From positions 192,345,619 to 192,409,618 of the forward strand of contig NC_081410.1 in assembly GCF_030272615.1 (NCBI RefSeq): a stretch of 64,000 nucleotides of DNA, read 5' to 3'. Positions 48,216 through 59,457 of the stretch are shown piece after piece. A program made the translations under genes and the position numbers. Within the stretch, counting starts at the first letter, position 1. Each line of letters begins with the position of its first letter. The notes under the pieces are model-generated. The model was not told the DNA's origin, did not search any database, and was given only the letters and a program-made list of their open reading frames with translations. The DNA comes from Cryptomeria japonica. Taxonomy: Eukaryota; Streptophyta; Pinopsida; Cupressales; Cupressaceae.

Positions 48216-49520
48216 ACTAGGCTGATCTCCTATGGGTGGATCAGGATCTCCTACCTCCTCATGACCCTCTCCCTCCTCTGGCTCCTCTGACCTAGATCCC
48301 TGGTCCTCATCTCAGTCTCCATGTCTCCATGGCCCTAGATGCCCTATCGGGTGATCTGGTGGGAAGATAGGCCTTGGGTATGATCTCATAAACCATGAGA
48401 CATACCTGCGCTGTGCTCCAGGCTCTACAGAGTAATCAGTGACTACATCCTGATCAGATCCCTCTATATCTGTAGTCTCAATGTCATCTATCGTCGGTCT
48501 CGCTACTGCTCTAGGTCTGGGAAGGACTCGTGAGTGTCGAGTATAGATGGGCACATCGGCTGGAACACACTGCTCTAGCCCAAATTGCCTCCGTACTCGG
48601 TCGAAGTAGAATGGGACTATGATATGTGAATATCATTCCCACAGTAGGCGGTTCCTCTGTAAGCATGCTAACTGTCTCTCCATCCCATCCCATCTGTGCA
48701 TCCACAGATAGGGTCTCCATACGATCACCTCGGCTGTCAATCTATCAAATATCACTCTCCAATATAACAGATCTCCAAATCTTCACTCGTTGGTAAGTGG
48801 ATAAGCAAACACCCTAGGTCACTCGCTTGCCATACTCATCAGAAAGCCGACAGACCTGGTGCATGTGAAGTGCTCAAATACCCACACCTGCAGAAGTGTG
48901 CATGTCATCAAGCTGCAACCCTGTCCAAACACATACTCCTCAAGGTCATGATAGAGATGTGCAAGCATACTCTGACCCCAAGCATACACTCTCCTGTGTC
49001 TCTCCATAGCTCTGATGTACCATGTGAGACCCCCATGCATATGTGTACCTCGCCCATTAGGGCAGACAGCTAGTGCTATGATGGCAATCATAAGGCGTCT
49101 CACAAGGGGAACCTCTCCTGTAGGATGTAAGAGCCAGCTGACCATGATGCAACCTCTCATCTCGCTCAGCATGACTCTCCCTATGCAATATACCTACTCT
49201 CTCTGATGGTCCTCCACTGACCGATCGGTCGCGTATGTAATAGTAGCTCCTCTGATAGGAAGACGAAGTATGCGGTACACATCCTCAAGTGTAACCGTTA
49301 GCTCCCCTACTGGAAAATGAAATGTGCATGTGTCAGGATCCCATCGCTCCATCAGTGCCATCAGCATCACAGGATGGAACCGAATGGCTGGCATGAGGAT
49401 CGCATACCATAATCCCACGATCGAAAATGTGTCTCTCTCTGCCTGAGTCAGCCGTGGAATCTGATCTCGCAAACTGTGAAGAATATGTCCCGCCGTATGC
49501 TCTCTCATGTATGGGAGACC

Positions 49521-49890
49521 CTGCAACACAAAAACATAACTGTAATCAGTACTCAATCATCAAAATCACTCATGCAAACTATCAAACATCATATGCTAAC
49601 CCTGAAATCCCTCACCAAGCCTTGATTGGGACCATGGCACCCTGTCAGGGACCATGGCGCCCTGATTGGGACCATGGCGCCCTATCAGGGACCATGGCGC
49701 CTTGTCAAGGACCATGGCGCCCTGAAGGGACCATGGCGCCCTGTCAGGGACCATGGTGCCCTGAGGGGACCAGGGCACCCCATAGGGACCATGGCGCCCT
49801 GGGTGGGGCCCAGGTCAGACTTCAGGCCCTGCAAACGATCACAAAAAGTCAAAATGCAGAAAATCAAAAGTCAATGCTCAGTCAACTCAC
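49521..49890 (-). other. Intron 1 of the antisense PMD gene
   Basis: Donor GTGAGT (reverse complement of ACTCAC at 49885-49890), acceptor TTGCAG at 49521-49526, branch-like TACTGAT near 49550. The phase is 0 at the junction. The interior is mostly the GGCGCC tandem repeat. Confidence 0.75.
49620..49810. repeat. GGCGCC-rich tandem repeat, about 10 units
   Basis: Units of roughly 17-21 bp based on GGGACCATGGCGCCCTG, with spacers TCA, ATT or AAG. It lies wholly inside PMD intron 1. The unit contains two overlapping palindromes (CCATGG, GGCGCC). The plus-strand ORF over it is low-complexity and not a credible gene. Confidence 0.9.
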
Positions 49891-49971
49891 CTCGTCTAGT
49901 GGCTCGTCGTCGATCACGGCCTAGCGCAGGATCTCAATCTTCGTGGGACGCTCTGGTCATCGTGAAGGCAT

Positions 49972-50552
49972 GATGATGGCTATGTGGGTTCCACTGCAAT
50001 GAATAGTATTCAGAAATCAACAAAGTGACAAATGCAAATGTCACTTTCAAAGTATATACTTTCATTTCTTTATCTTTACTTTCGAAACCCTAATTTTCCT
50101 CTATCATTCATTTCATTATAACTTGAGTTTGGGAGATGCGATTTTCAAGCCGTTTGTTGCGTAGGAATCATATTTTCATTCCCCTACTCTTGGGATGTTC
50201 CAAAAAGTGCTCTGATGAAGCCTATTCAGTGAACATCCCTCATCAATACTCTCTTACACAATTTGTCATAAGTAAACATGCTACCTTGTTTCACCTCCCT
50301 AATAAGCCAGTCGAAACAGGGGGGGCATATAGCTACTCACAAATTTCATCACTTTCCTTAGTAAGCATTAGGTGATTTTGTGATCTAACGTGTGTTTTGT
50401 AGGGTGTGGTTCCTAACTGTGTACTGCAGATACCGCTGGGGGCTTTGTCCGACAACTTATGGATATATCCTTTTTCAAATGATGTTTACTTTTCTGTACT
50501 TTAGCTTGCATATGCACGTAGTACTCATATGACCGCTAAAGTGGGGGCTAAA
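49972..50552. other. Gypsy region upstream of PMD gene, with polypurine tract
   Basis: No supported ORF. AGTATATACT at 50051-50060, about 80 bp upstream of the PMD start codon on the minus strand, is a possible TATA element. At 50535-50552 TAAAGTGGGGGCTAAA leads straight into the 3' LTR and is the sense polypurine tract. Confidence 0.55.
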
Positions 50553-52210
50553 TGTAGCATCGTAAATTGTACGCACTTGCTAGGGTGGTACAATTTCACA
50601 CCTAGTTTAGCACCTGCCTTGGTGCATTTTACATTTTGCATTGCATTTCTCCTTTAGCACTTAATTAATCAAATTAATTAGGTCTAAGGTCCTATTTCAT
50701 CGTCCTCTGCATCATAAAGTTGGGCCCTTTCATTAAAGCGTGCCATTTTCATTTTATTCCTCTAATACATCACTCAATCAAAAACCCTAATTAAGTCCTA
50801 TTTTGAACTTGGGGGCTTGGTTTCAGGGGTCAAAACATCTCGAAATCACCTGTAACTTCAGGATTCTCTCTAAAATCATCATATCCGATGGCCCTAAAAA
50901 TTTGGTGAAAAGTTGTCGGGACCGTGGTGTCCGGAGTGCACATGGTCCTAGACATTTTTCCCGAAATTTTAGGAGCACAATCCAATCACAAAATAAAGCT
51001 TAACCCCAAGAAATTGGTGGGAAATTCAATCTCTAGGTCGGCCAAATGACGAAATTACGATCTAGGGTTTCCTACATAAGAGCTCTCTTTCTTCATTTTA
51101 AGGGATCCAATTTTTGTTTTTAGGAACCTCATATGCAGCGAAAGAGCAGATCTTTGAAGGCTTCAACAACATTCAACATCCTTCTATCAAGCATTTATCA
51201 ATTTCATTCATCCATTTAGGGCTTGGAAGACATTGAAGAACAATAGGAGATTACCGACTGAAGATTGGCTTGTACTCCTCCCTTGGGGGTTGGGTATGAT
51301 TTCATGTTGTTTTCATGTCTTTGCATAAGCTTCAATATATTCTTTATTCATGCTTTAGATCACTTTGCATCTTGATTTAGAGCATTTACATTATCATTTA
51401 CAAGCAATTAGGGTTTACTTTCTAGGTTGCTCTAGTTGGCTTGCTTGCATTTTAGGACCTTGCACACACACTAGGTCTGCACACACAATACATTTTACAA
51501 TACAACTTGGCTATTCGTGGAGGTGGAAATCACCAAAGCGGGGGTTTGACTAAGGCAAAACCCTATATAGCTGCCCATACCCTTTTCAGATATAAGTGCA
51601 GGTTTTGGAACTCGGACGATGCCACAGGTGACAGATCTGGGAAAAGAAGGTCGAGACAACACTCCACATCAAATTGCAGAGAAAAAGACCAGGACAGGGG
51701 CGCTGGGTGCCCTAGTCCTTCTAGGACAGGGGCGCTAGGCACCCTGGTCCCTGGGACAGAGGCACTGGGCACCCTAGTCCTCCTGACAGACAGCATTTCC
51801 GACAGTTTCCAGAGTGCAAAACAGTAGTTTCAGGTGCAGTTTTCGGGACAGAATCAGGACAGTGGCGCCCACGCCCTCATCCCGAACATTTTCAATTAGA
51901 TTTTGACTCCGGGTATGCATTTGCATTCTTATTTCATCCTTGTATTTACAGTTGTTCATTGTTTAATCTCAATTCTGCAATCTTGTTATTCGTTTGTACA
52001 TGCATTTTGGGATTAGGACTTGAACTTGCATCATTTTATCTTTCAATTTCAATGAAGGAATAGAAATCCTAATAGGTAGCCCGTGGCTCTCTCTTTCACA
52101 AGAAGAAGTAGCCAATTGTGTGATACCTCTAGGGTCTTTCGTATTCCGTAATGTGTGTCAAAAGGTAGGATTAGGGCATGTTAACCTAGTCTCGCTTTTT
52201 CCCCTACACA
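50553..52210 (+). repeat. Gypsy 3' LTR (1,658 bp)
   Basis: Starts TGTAGCATCG, ends CCCCTACACA. It is 15 bp longer than the 5' copy because of an extra ACTAGGTCTGCACAC near 51475. Confidence 0.92.
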
Positions 52211-52215
52211 AGAGG
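52211..52215. repeat. Gypsy target-site duplication, right
   Basis: AGAGG, followed by the continuation of Copia E (GTCATCTGACCAATCTG), matching the uninterrupted sequence in D near 33520. Confidence 0.93.
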
Positions 52216-52790
52216 TCATCTGACCAATCTGTCTTTCTTTTCATAATAAATTATTTGGCTTAACAAGTTGGGGCAATCCTCTTAGAATGCTTGACTTGCT
52301 AACCTTTATCAAACTATCCAAGTTTACATGACAAAATATCTTAACCCACATCCAACTATCTTCTATTTTTGCAACCAAACAATTATTCACATTAGTATTT
52401 AGATGGAAAAGGTTACCTCTTGTCTTCTTTTTAGTAGAAATCAACTCACCATTACCTCCAAGAATTTTGCATACTCCACTTTTAAATTCAAGTAAATATC
52501 CTTTATCATTAAGCTGGGCAACACTCAAAAGATTATTCATTAATCCATCAACCCAAAATACAAAATCTACATCTCTCTTCCCATTTAATAAAATTGATCC
52601 TTTACCTTTTACCATGCAGGGAGAGTTACCAAACCTAATAAACCTCCATCAAACTCTTTAAGGGATATGAACTTACTTTTATCACTGTTCATGTCGTGTG
52701 AGAAGCCACTATATATAATCCACTCATCATTGTTTTCCATATGAGATACCAATGCCTTTTCATCAGTCAAATCTTCCTTCATAGTAACAA
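52216..52790 (-). pseudogene. Copia E protease and GAG-pre-integrase region
   Basis: Minus-strand reading: WIIYSGFSHDMNSDKSK near 52720, where the catalytic Asp of DSG is Tyr, so the protease is dead. GLMNNLLSVAQLNDKGYLLE and FCHVNLDSLIKVSKSS follow. Closely related to D at 33571-34056, which keeps the Asp. Confidence 0.82.
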
Positions 52791-53790
52791 ACACAATATC
52801 CTTATTGTCATCTTCATCTACTGATTCTTCATCGGTTACTCCTTCATCAACTACAACATAACACCACTTTTTCCTTTTACTTTAAATTTCCTAAACTTCT
52901 CTTTCTTATCAAATTTAGGGTAGTTAGCAAAAATGTTACCAATCTTATTATAAGAGAAACACTTCAAAGGTAACTTACCCTTATACTTACCGGTGCCTCT
53001 AGGAAATATTTTAGCCAATAATGCCTTAAGTTCCATGAGACGATCTTCATCATCATCATCTCCTCTGCTATTGCCATGATTAGACCTGTAGTCATGATTA
53101 TGACACATATCTTTTCCTTTTCTCATAGATGTATGGGTTACAAAATCTTTAAAAGCATATTCAAATGGTTTTGAAACACTATTATCAAAGTTGTTTAACT
53201 CGAAAGCAGTTAACTTTCCAATCAATGAATGAATAGTCACTTTATCTTTGGAAATAGATCTTAGTTCTTGGATTGCAGGAACTCTAATAGCATACTATTG
53301 TAAGAGAGCTCTAAGCATTTTACTTACAACAACATCATCATCAATCTTACCTCCAACAATTTTTATATTGCCTACAACCTTTTTGTTTCTTTGACCATAT
53401 TGTGCAATTTTCTCACCATCAATCATTTTCATTTCATCAAATTTTCCTCTCAAACTTTCTTCCTTTTCTTTTTGTACATTCTCATTTCCTCCATAGACCT
53501 GTTCTAGCTTTTCCCATACCTCACATGCAGTTTCTAATCTTCAACATCAATATATTTAGAATTAGATAAAGTACTTACAATTTCTTCCAAGGCTTACATG
53601 TTCTCTTGTTGTTATTTAAGTTCATCCGGTGTCAAGGGGGTGGTAGTAGGAACAACATACTTGGTTTCCACTTGTTTTTAATATTGAACACCTAAACCTT
53701 TAATGTAGATCTTCATTTGGTCTTTCCATATCTTGTAGTTATCCTTCTTGAACTTAGGACCGTCTTTCTTCATCATCTTGTCTTCGGGAT
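52791..53790 (-). pseudogene. Copia E gag
   Basis: The C-terminal part (53240-52851) has a ruined zinc knuckle: LKCFSYNKIGNIFANY has Tyr for Cys twice and Asn for His. The capsid part (about 53270-53790) is broken by several shifts but parallels D (VWEKLE-like near 53510). The frame is then cut by Copia F at 53796; the remaining leader and primer site are at 60539-60588. Confidence 0.76.
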
Positions 53791-53795
53791 CTTTC
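53791..53795. repeat. Copia F target-site duplication, left
   Basis: CTTTC, identical to 60534-60538. The uninterrupted D sequence has GGATCTTTCTCTGAAGC at the same point. Confidence 0.92.
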
Positions 53796-54896
53796 TATTG
53801 GTATTATGGATGACTTCATCATGTGTTGCATTGGTTTTGTCATTGATGTCAACACTTATCTTCTTGGATGTTTGCATTGTGTTCACCGATATGGTTAGTG
53901 GCTTATGCATAGTCATCGATATATGTTCACCAACAGGTTATATTGTTCACCGGCAGTAATGATGACTTGTTATCATCTAGAGATCATGTGGTTATGTCGA
54001 AGACATGGACTAGAAGTTTGGTTTTGGTGTTTTTCTTATTGGTCTAATTGGGTTGACAGATTTGCCTTTACCGACAGATAGGTCTAGGTTATGGACTGAT
54101 ACATGTTATCTACTCCAAATTAGCATGCCATGCTATGGAGATTGTTTATTGATTGGTTATTGTGGTAAATGTATTGAGCCAACATGTTGTATCACATCAA
54201 GACTTATTTTTAATTGATTTAATTGTAATATCTTTAGTGAGCTGACCTATACATTTGGTCTTAGGTTTTGTATAAATGATTGTAAGATCTTACTAAAGAT
54301 CGGGGATATGAGATATGGTATGAGTGTGTATTGAAGAGAAAAAATAAGAAAATCCTTGTGTGAATCACACAGACATTATTCGAAGGTTGAAGGAAGGTTA
54401 TGAAGGTGTTTTGACACTCATGTTCAGAGCTTAACCGGTACTGAATCCAGCATTGCAGATGCTATTTTGAGTAGTATATTATCATTGGATTTAACCATCC
54501 AATTGTGTAGTTAATGTGACTCCTATTTTGTGATTGAGCAGTGAGCTCTAGGCGGTTGGTCTTTCTGCATGTGCAGACCCCATTTGTATACACATACTAT
54601 CTGCAGTAGTATCATCTGATTGTGGGTAAGGTTTCCCACCATGGTTTTTCCCTTACTAGGTTTCCATGTCAAAATCTTTGTGTTATGTGTTGTGGATGTT
54701 TTTTCTCTTTCTGTTTTATGCATCAAGTTAAATTAGTATTACTATATCTATTAATCTATTTTACCGGCACTTAATTTGGGTTTATCGGCATTAAGGTTAA
54801 ATTGGAATTACTTGCATTTGGATTACAATTTACTGATAACTGGTTCACAATTGATTCACCCCCCCTCCTCTTAGTTGTCCTACCTGGGACCTAATA
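53796..54896 (+). repeat. Copia F 5' LTR (1,101 bp)
   Basis: Aligns with 59458-60533 throughout. The first bases read TATTGGTATTATGG versus TGTTGATATTATGG in the 3' copy, and the end CTAATA versus CTAACA, so both terminal dinucleotides have decayed here. Confidence 0.9.
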
Positions 54897-54898
54897 AT

Positions 54899-54910
54899 TG
54901 GTATCAAAGC
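54899..54910 (+). promoter_or_regulatory. Copia F primer binding site
   Basis: TGGTATCAAAGC, Met-tRNA type with one mismatch, two bases after the LTR end. Confidence 0.88.
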
Positions 54911-54953
54911 TTAGTCCTCTTTTTGCAGAAGCCTAATAGCTTGAGGAGATCCT

Positions 54954-56040
54954 ATGACAAAAAATATTTTTAGGAAGGAGAATCTAAAGCTTGATGGAAC
55001 TAACTATGGCATATGGAAGATCAGAATTGAAACACATCTTAACTACATTGGAAGAGATATATGGGATGTTACAAAGAATGGCTATGTTGCTCCTGTTCCG
55101 AATCAACCTCATCCACCAACATTGGCTAAGGACATGGACAATGATTGCAAAGCAAGAGAAGCACTTTTGAGGGCATTATCATATTAGCAAATCATGGGAT
55201 TATCAGACCGATCTACTGCTAAATCTATTTGGGATAAACTCAAAACATTGAATGAAGGAGATACCACTGTCAAAATTGCAAAACTAGAATGTTGCTAGGT
55301 TAGGTATGAAAACTTAAAAATGGAAGAAGACGAAAGAATTTCTGCATTTTTGGAAAGAGTTAATGAAATTGTTTTAGGAATACAATGTTGTGGAGGATCC
55401 TTAAGTGAAGATGAAATTGTGTCTAAAGTTTTAAGAGCTTTGCCACCGACTTACAAAATGAAAGTGACTGCTATTAATGAAATGAGAACAATGCCTAATA
55501 CTTCAGTTTCTAGAGATACTTTGGTTGGAAAACTTTCAACATTTGAACTTGAAGAATCTTGTCCTATTGCTACTATAAAGACTGATTTAGCTTTCAAAGC
55601 ATCATCATCATCATCTGACAAAACTGATTGGAAAACACTTTATGCAAAAGAACTTGAAGATATGAGGAGAGAAAATGAAGAACTTGAAGAACTTGAAGCA
55701 CTATTTGCAAGGAAGATGCCTAAAGGTCCAACAGGGAGTAAGTATGAAGGTAAAGCACCTTTCAAATGTTTTAACTGCAATAAAGTTGGTCATATAGCAT
55801 CTAGATGTCCTAATAGACATGCAAGGTTAAGGGAGGAAGCAAAAATATCATATAAGCCTAAACCTGAATATCAGAGATATAGATTCAAGAAAAAAAAAGA
55901 TAAGTCATGTTACTATGTAGATGAAGGTGTTATAGATGAATTAGATGAAGATCTAGCAGATAGCAGATGGGATTTTGTTGCAATAAAGGAAGATCAACTG
56001 ATAGCTATTGTCAAACTAGTAGAGCAAGCACTGGCAGAAA
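54954..56040 (+). pseudogene. Copia F gag
   Basis: Begins at the ATG 54954 (MTKNIFRKENLKLDGTNYGI). A TAG at 55185 and another near 55297 interrupt the capsid region. From 55320 the frame is open for over 370 codons. Zinc knuckle CFNCNKVGHIASRC near 55770 is complete. A Glu-rich coiled-coil stretch (about 55650-55700) precedes it, and an acidic tail follows. Confidence 0.86.
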
Positions 56041-56460
56041 AAATTGAAGAAAAAGATGAATGGATTATAGATTTTGAATACTCACATCATATGACTGGTG
56101 ATAAAAGAAAATTCTTACCTTTTCAGGAAATTCATGGAGGTCTAGTAAGGTTTGGAGATAATAAAGCTTGTTTAATCAAAGGAAAAGGCACTATATCTTT
56201 GGATGGTAAGCACAATACTGACAATGTTTATTATGTAGAAGGTTTAAAGCATAATCTTTTGAGTGTTGGTCAGTTAGTTGAGAAAGGATTTCAGTTACAA
56301 TTGAAGAATGGGAAATGCAAGATCATAAATAGAACTGGATTGGAGATTGCAACTGGTAATCAGACTAAAGGTAATATTTTTCACTTGAATACCAGTGATA
56401 AAACATGTTTGATTGCACACATTGATGAAAATTGGTTATGACATAAAAGACTCTGCCATG
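56041..56460 (+). pseudogene. Copia F protease and GAG-pre-integrase region
   Basis: WIIDFEYSHHMTGDKRKF at about 56062 shows DFE where the catalytic DSG should be, so the protease is inactive. YYVEGLKHNLLSVGQLVEKG and FHLNTSDKTCL follow. A TGA (WL*HKRL at 56439) probably replaces a tryptophan codon. Confidence 0.85.
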
Positions 56461-57350
56461 TGAATTTTGATTGTATTGTAAAGATCAGTTCAACTAAGGC
56501 AGTAAGTGATTTACCTAAGATTGTGAAACCTCATAATCCAGTATGTAAGGAATGTCAAATGGGAAAGCAAGTTAGAACAATATTTAAGAGCATTACTGAG
56601 AAATCCAATAATATTCTTGATTTAATTCATACTGATTTGTGTGGTCCAACAAGAACAAGAAGTCTACAAGGAGATAGATACTTTATACTAATAATTGATG
56701 ATTATTCTAGAATGTGTTGGGTTACTTTTCTCAAGGAGAAATCATAAGCTTTTGGAAGATTCAAGATATTCAAGGAGATGGTAGAGAATGAAACCGACAA
56801 GAAAATCAAATGTTTGAGATCAGATCAAGGAGGAGAATTTACATCTAGAGAATTTAATGCATTATGTGAAGTGAATGGAATCAAAAGACAACTATTAGCA
56901 CCCGAGACACCCTAGCAGAATGGAGTTATTGAAAGGAAGACCAGAACTATTCTGGATGCAGCAAGAACAATTTTAATGGAAGCAAATATACCTCATGTGT
57001 ACTGGAGAGAAGTAGTGAATACAACGGTTTATACTTTCAACAGAGTTCACATCAAAAGTGAAACCGGTAAGACCCCTTATGAATTATGGTTTGGTCATAT
57101 TCCTACTCTTAAGTACTTCAAAATATTTGGAAGAAAATGTTAACTTAGAAGAGATGAGTATATTGGCAAATTTGATCCTAGAAGTGATGAAGGAATATTT
57201 CTTGGTTATTCATCTAAAAGAAAAGTATATAGATGTTATAATAAAAGGCTACATAAAATCATTGAGAGTACTAATGTGAAGATAGATGAACACTTTAGAG
57301 GAGATTCAAGATCTGTTAAACCGGCAGTTGAAATGATCATAGATCAACTG
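56461..57350 (+). pseudogene. Copia F integrase
   Basis: CKECQMGKQVRT zinc segment near 56545, IHTDLCGPTRTRSLQGDRYF near 56627, a TAA at 56745, CLRSDQGGEFTSREFN near 56813, a TAG in ETP*QNG near 56913, and GVIERKTRTILDAARTIL near 56923. All three acidic catalytic residues remain. GIFLGYSSKRKVYRCYNKRL near 57190 closes the domain after a TAA near 57141. Confidence 0.87.
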
Positions 57351-59091
57351 GCATAGATTGCACCAGTACAAAATGAAGAACCAGTCACACCGGCATCATC
57401 AGAAAACTCAACAGTGACTAAAGAATTGCAGCCTGTGAATGTTAATAAGAACAAACCTAGGTATGTAAGATTGAATCATTCAGAGAATCAGATAATTGGA
57501 AATGAAAATCAAGGTGTTATGAGTAGAGGAAGAGTGGAAAATGAAGAGGTATGTTTAATTTCTCAAGTTGAACCAGCATCTGTTATTGAAGCATGTAAGG
57601 ATGAACATTGGATAAAAGCAATAGAAGATAAATTAGAACAAATTCAAAAGAATAATACTTGGACATTGGTTCCCCAGCCTAAAGAAAATAATGTAATTGG
57701 AACTAAATGGGTATATAGGAATAAACTTAATGAAGATGGAGAAGTAATTAGAAGTTTGTAAAGGTTATTCACAGAAAGAGGGAATATATTATAATGAAAC
57801 CTTTGCACCAGTAGCCAGAATTGAGGCAATTAGACTATTTCTTGCATTTGCAACTTATAAGAACTATACAGTTTATCAAATGGATGTAAAATTTGCATTT
57901 CTAAATGGAGATCTAGAAGAGGAAGTCTACATTGAACAACCTGATGGATTTTCTTTGACAGATAATAAGGACATGGTTTGTAGGTTAAGGAAATCTTTAT
58001 ATGGATTGAAGCAAGCTCCTAAAGCTTGGTATGCTAGATTGGATAAATATCTTTTGAAGCTTGGTTACACAAAAGGTAATGCTGACAACAATTTGTATTA
58101 CAAAGTCACCAATGATGATATTTTGGTTATTGAAGTATTTGTAGATGATATCATTTTTGGAGGTGAATATGGATTGTGTAAGGATTTTGCTAATCAGATG
58201 CAAAAAGAATTTGAAATGTCTATGATTGGAGAGATAAAATTAATTTTAGGTTTGCAGATTTCACAAACAGATAAAGGTATATCTATATGTCAAACAAAGT
58301 ACTTGAAGGAACTTTTGAAGAAATTTGGTATGGAAAATTCCAAACCAGTAAGTACTCCTATGACTACAACTGATAAATTGACATTGAAAGATGATTCAAC
58401 TCCTATTAATCCAACAAGGTACAAATCTATGATTGGAGGTTTACTGTATTTGACACAAACAAGACCTGATATAATGAATGCAATATTTATTGTTTCAAGG
58501 TTTCAAGGCAATCCTAAAGAAAATCATGAATCAACAGTTAAAAGGATTTTCTTGTACCTACAAGGAACAAAAAATCTTGGTTTATGGTATCCTAAAGATG
58601 AAAATTTTGATTTATGTGCATACATTGATGCAAATTGGGCAGGTGATGTAAATGACATAAAGATTACCACTCGTGGTGCATTTTTTCTTGGTAGTAGATT
58701 GATTTCACAGATCAGCAAGAAGCAAACTTGTACATCATTATCAACAGTAGAATCAAAATATGTTGCAACAACAACTAATTGTAGTCAGGTATTATGGATT
58801 AAGCAAATTTTGAAGGATAGAAAGGTAAAATGCAAAGAACCAATAATCATTTATTGTGATAATTCAGTAGCAATCGATATATCAAAGAATCCATTATTTC
58901 ACTCTAAGAGAAAGCATGTTTCTATTAAGTATAATTTTCTGAAAGAGAATGTTGAATCAAATGAAGTGAAATTGGTTTATGTAAATTCTAGAGAGAAAAT
59001 TGCAGATATCTTTACAAAGTCTTTGCCTAAGGAAACATTTGAATATCTCAGAGACCAGCTTGGGGTAATTTCCCCACCGGCAGAGACTTAG
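57351..59091 (+). pseudogene. Copia F reverse transcriptase and RNase H
   Basis: Linker with PRYVRLNHSENQIIGNENQG near 57458 and the RT start [15 protein letters not shown] near 57707. A short deletion at about 57755 removes the NKARL segment and shifts the frame. Then a long open segment to 59091: [57 protein letters not shown] (58123-58173), [20 protein letters not shown] and [15 protein letters not shown], ending [19 protein letters not shown]. It is the least damaged Copia RT/RNase H here. Confidence 0.92.
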
Positions 59092-59457
59092 ATATTGAAG
59101 ATTGGAATCAAACTGGTAGGAACTAACAGAACAATCTTTTTCTGACTTTGATGGAGGATAGCTACTTCTCAAGGGGAGTGGTTGGTAGAATGTTAAGTTT
59201 GAATTCTTAACTGATTTGGCATTTGATGTCAAAGGGGGAGAGATATCTATGGAAAAACATTATTCCTTGAAGGAGAGATTATTCATGGGGGGAGAGATAT
59301 ACTCTTTGGATATATGTATTTTTGGTTTTGGTTTTTGTAACAAACTTTGTATTCATCTATCTTTGGGATATTTATTGGTTTACTAGTTTTGGCATTCTGT
59401 TTTTGGCACTTATATGTTTTTCCATCTAGTGTTGACATCAATGCCAAAGGGGGAGAT
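59092..59457 (+). other. Copia F 3' untranslated region and polypurine tract
   Basis: No gene. AAAGGGGGAGA at 59446-59456 directly before the 3' LTR is the polypurine tract; a similar purine run AAAGGGGGAGAGA occurs earlier near 59231. Confidence 0.8.

Larger units (their letters stand above)
47427..49971 (-). pseudogene. Antisense PMD gene with two introns inside the Gypsy element
   Basis: Encodes a plant mobile domain protein of 700 residues. Inferred exons on the minus strand: 49971-49891 (ATG start, 27 codons), 49520-47900, and 47827-47427 (TGA end); together 2,103 nt, exactly 701 codons. Intron 1 (49890-49521) has GTGAGT and TTGTGTTGCAG borders; intron 2 (47899-47828) has GTTTAT and CTACTACAG. 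PMD motifs: HFPVGELTVTLEDVYRILRL, YAWGQSMLAHLYHDL, LLQVWVFEHF, YWRVIFDRLTAEVIVWRPYL and FYFDRVRRQFGLEQ. An Asp/Glu-rich tail follows (about 48300-48150), then a Ser/Arg-rich end (RSSSRSHSRSISR). Seven stops: TGA at 49959, 48821, 48785, 48635 and 48314, TAG at 49923 and 49196 (5'-most plus-strand end given). PMD genes occur both in plant hosts (MAIN/MAIL1 family) and in transposons. Role here unknown. Confidence 0.85.
39446..52210 (+). mobile_element. Tat-type Ty3/Gypsy element with antisense PMD gene (12,765 bp)
   Basis: Perfect 5-bp target duplication AGAGG. LTRs 39446-41088 and 50553-52210, both TGTAGCATCG...CCCCTACACA. Sense strand: primer site, gag-less protease-RT-RNase H-second RNase H-integrase polyprotein (41262-46808). 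Antisense strand: a PMD gene with introns (49971-47427). A polypurine tract precedes the 3' LTR. The order and the dual RNase H fit the Tat lineage. LTRs differ at about five of the first 220 positions and by a 15-bp duplication, so the insertion is younger than its host Copia E, but it is no longer intact. Confidence 0.92.

Noticed and set aside
48511-48720. Minus-strand ORF of 69 residues in another frame
   Set aside because: It is a shadow of PMD exon 2; the true frame has the conserved YWRVIFDRL and FYFDRVRRQFG motifs.
49427-49973. Plus-strand ORF with repeated DHGAL and GPWRP peptides
   Set aside because: It is the translation of the intronic tandem repeat; it overlaps the antisense PMD gene and has no domain.
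57058-57279. Plus-strand ORF of 73 residues
   Set aside because: It is out of frame with the clear integrase motifs GIFLGYSS and RCYNKRL in the same DNA.
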